From NCBI GenBank assembly GCA_018668195.1, contig JABITU010000067.1:1-7990 (forward strand): a DNA stretch of 7,990 nucleotides, in the 5' to 3' direction. The translations under genes were made by a program, and so were the position numbers. Below the pieces are notes generated by a model. The model was not told the DNA's origin and did no database searches. It worked only from the letters and a program-made list of their open reading frames with translations. Within the stretch, counting starts at the first letter, position 1. Every line of letters begins with the position of its first letter. Shown piece after piece: positions 5,878 through 7,990 of this stretch. Source of the DNA: Tateyamaria sp. GTDB taxonomy: Bacteria > Pseudomonadota > Alphaproteobacteria > Rhodobacterales > Rhodobacteraceae.

Positions 5878-7990
5878 TTAGTTAAACCGATTGTCCCGCG
5901 GAAACCCACGCGGGGCCATGCGGCCCGTGCCTGCACGCTTGCCCATCCATTCCACAAGCTCTGTTTCGGTTCTGGTGCGGCCAGCGGGATCACTCCAGCT
6001 GAGCCCATCTGCCAGTGTGAAAGTACTGGCATCCGAAAGGCCACCATCACGGTACTTTTGCAATCGGACACCTTTCCCACGCGCCATTTCGGGCAATTCA
6101 TCGATCGCAAAAACCAGAACTTTCCGGTTTTCACCAACCACAGCGACTGCATCGCCTACGACTGGCTTGCATACACACAAACGCACGTCGCCGCGCACAT
6201 TCAGAACCTGTTTGCCAGTCCGGGTCTGTGCAATCACGTCCTCCTCAGGCACGATAAAGCCATCGCCAGCAGTTGACGCAACCAACAGCTTGCGGCCCGG
6301 CTGGTGGGTCAAAATTTTCTGTATTTGCGCCTCATTTGGCAAATCGACCATCAAACGCAAAGGTTCGCCCATGCCGCGCCCACCGGGCAGGTTGGCCGCG
6401 GAAAGCGTGTAAAACCGCCCGTTCGATCCAACGATGACAAGCCGGTCGGTGGTTTCAGCATGAAAAATAAAACGCGGCCCGTCTCCGTCTTTGAATTTCA
6501 ATTCTCGCGTCAGATCGATATGCCCCGTCATGGCGCGTATCCACCCCATTTCACTGCACACCACAGTGATCGGTTCGCGGTCGATCATCGCCTCAAGCGG
6601 CACCTCTTCGATGGTACCCGCATCTGCAAAGGTTGTGCGCCGCGCGCCACCGTCCCAATCCTTGCCAAACTGTTTTTTGGTTGCGCGCAGCTGATCCGCG
6701 ATCGCCTGCCACTGCAGCTCACCGCTTTCCAGCAGATCCTCAAGTGCGGCGCGTTCTTTCATCAATGCGGACTGTTCACGCAGCAATTCGACCTCTTCAA
6801 GGCGCCGCAAGCTGCGCAGGCGCATATTCAAGATGGCTTCGGCCTGAACATCGCTCAATTCGCCGTCACCTGGGGTCGGGGGCACGTAATCGGCCTCTGA
6901 CGTCGCCCTGACATGGTCTTTGGACCAATCCTCGGTCATCAATGCGACTTTGGGATCTTCGTCATAGCGGATGATGTCGATCACACGGTCCAGATTGAGG
7001 AAGGCTGTGATGAATCCTTCGAGCACTTCCAAGCGGTGATCAATTTTTTCCATCCGGTGCTGACTGCGGCGAAGCAGAACCTCGCGACGGAAATCAAGGA
7101 AGGCGCGCAGCACCTCTTTCATGGAACAGACGCGCGGTGTGACCCCATCGATCAGCACATTCATGTTCAAGCTAAACCGGACCTCGAGGTCGGAATTTCG
7201 ATAAAGCATGCCCATCAACACATCGGCATCTACATTCTTCGAGCGCGGCTCAAGGATCAGACGAATGTCATCGGCGCTCTCGTCGCGGACATCGGCAAGG
7301 ATGGGGATTTTTTTGGTCTGGATCAATTCAGCAAGCTTTTCGATCAGCTTAGATTTCTGCACCTGATATGGAATTTCAGTTACGATGATTTGCCATTGAC
7401 CGCGGCCCAGATCCTCAACCTCGTAACGGCAGCGCAGGCGAAACCCGCCCTTGCCAGTCCGGTAGGCCTGGACAATCTGTTCGGCAGGCTCAACGATGAT
7501 GCCGCCGGTCGGAAAATCTGGGCCGGGCACGTAATTTAAAAGCGTATCATCACGCGCGTCCGGCGTTTTGATCAGGTGCAGGCAAGCATCACATAGTTCA
7601 GCTATATTGTGGGGTGGAATATTCGTGGCCATCCCCACGGCAATCCCGCTGGACCCATTGGCCAACAGATTGGGAAACTGCGCCGGCAACACGACCGGTT
7701 CGGTCAATGTGCCATCATAGTTCTCGCGGTAATCAACCGCGTTTTCGTTCAACCCTTCGAGCAAGGCTTCGGCAACGGCCGTCATCCGCGCTTCGGTATA
7801 GCGCGACGCGGCCGGGTTATCGCCATCAATGTTACCAAAGTTCCCCTGACCATCCACCAGTGGATAGCGGACGTTGAAATCCTGGGCCAACCGCGCCATT
7901 GCGTCATAAATCGCAGCGTCACCATGGGGGTGATAGTTGCCCATCACATCGCCCGAAATCTTGGCCGATTTGCGAAACCCGCCGCTGGAT
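5878..7990 (-). CDS. parC: DNA topoisomerase IV subunit A, N-terminus beyond window
   Basis: ParC is the DNA cleavage-and-rejoining subunit of topoisomerase IV, which works with ParE to separate linked daughter chromosomes. The visible 703 residues start in frame at 7989, without a true start; about 55-60 N-terminal residues are missing by comparison with E. coli ParC. Landmarks are SAKISGDVMGNYHPHGD near the edge, YPLVDGQGNFGN, and the catalytic Arg-Tyr in AASRYTEARMT (Tyr codon 7798-7800). A tower and long helical region carries HRLEVLEGFITAFLNLD. The C-terminal beta-pinwheel is of the reduced ParC type. I see no GyrA box (QRRGGKG-like), which argues against gyrA. At the quinolone-pocket positions matching E. 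coli ParC Ser80 and Glu84 the residues are Ala (7915-7917) and Asp (7903-7905). The gene converges on the P450 gene 75 bases away. Confidence 0.95.
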   Translation of the reverse strand, partial: SSGGFRKSAKISGDVMGNYHPHGDAAIYDAMARLAQDFNVRYPLVDGQGNFGNIDGDNPAASRYTEARMTAVAEALLEGLNENAVDYRENYDGTLTEPVVLPAQFPNLLANGSSGIAVGMATNIPPHNIAELCDACLHLIKTPDARDDTLLNYVPGPDFPTGGIIVEPAEQIVQAYRTGKGGFRLRCRYEVEDLGRGQWQIIVTEIPYQVQKSKLIEKLAELIQTKKIPILADVRDESADDIRLILEPRSKNVDADVLMGMLYRNSDLEVRFSLNMNVLIDGVTPRVCSMKEVLRAFLDFRREVLLRRSQHRMEKIDHRLEVLEGFITAFLNLDRVIDIIRYDEDPKVALMTEDWSKDHVRATSEADYVPPTPGDGELSDVQAEAILNMRLRSLRRLEEVELLREQSALMKERAALEDLLESGELQWQAIADQLRATKKQFGKDWDGGARRTTFADAGTIEEVPLEAMIDREPITVVCSEMGWIRAMTGHIDLTRELKFKDGDGPRFIFHAETTDRLVIVGSNGRFYTLSAANLPGGRGMGEPLRLMVDLPNEAQIQKILTHQPGRKLLVASTAGDGFIVPEEDVIAQTRTGKQVLNVRGDVRLCVCKPVVGDAVAVVGENRKVLVFAIDELPEMARGKGVRLQKYRDGGLSDASTFTLADGLSWSDPAGRTRTETELVEWMGKRAGTGRMAPRGFPRDNRFN

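Noticed and set aside
5891..7539. Several plus-strand open frames of 60-208 codons
   Set aside because: They are antisense to parC, which is unmistakable along its whole length.
5878..7990. Identification as gyrA
   Set aside because: The C-terminal domain is short and lacks a GyrA box, and the sequence around the edge and the tower fits ParC better.

Overview
The window looks like chromosomal housekeeping DNA from an alphaproteobacterium, most likely a Rhodobacterales (Roseobacter-group) species. This placement is an inference from the protein style of RimO, NusG, SecE and ParC and from the moderate G+C content; no database search was possible.

Layout, left to right. (1) rimO on the + strand (174-1559). 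(2) A 393-base gap with no recognisable gene, closed by a possible weak nusG terminator. (3) A minus-strand block that reads, in its own direction, tuf remnant (3707-3448), decayed terminator hairpin, tRNA-Trp (3200-3125), secE (2867-2670), nusG (2486-1953). (4) A minus-strand gene for a small unrecognised lipoprotein (4310-3708), whose stop codon directly abuts the tuf remnant. (5) A divergent + strand cytochrome P450 gene (4426-5802) with a fair sigma70-type promoter and a good Shine-Dalgarno sequence. (6) A convergent minus-strand parC (topoisomerase IV subunit A), which runs off the right edge and lacks its N-terminus.

How the genes relate. tRNA-Trp, secE and nusG form the translation/secretion/transcription block that in many bacteria lies between tuf and rplK-rplA-rplJ-rplL-rpoB-rpoC. 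Here both ancestral flanks are damaged. Upstream, only the degraded last part of an elongation factor Tu gene survives, with a frameshift, small insertions and changed conserved residues. Downstream, nusG is followed by convergent rimO instead of rplK. The lipoprotein, P450 and parC genes are separate transcription units with no evident functional link to that block.

The most informative observation is the tuf fossil at 3448-3707. It sits in what otherwise looks like an empty spacer, and it records the old tuf-trnW-secE-nusG order. I found no CRISPR array, insertion sequence, prophage gene or convincing new biological system in the window.
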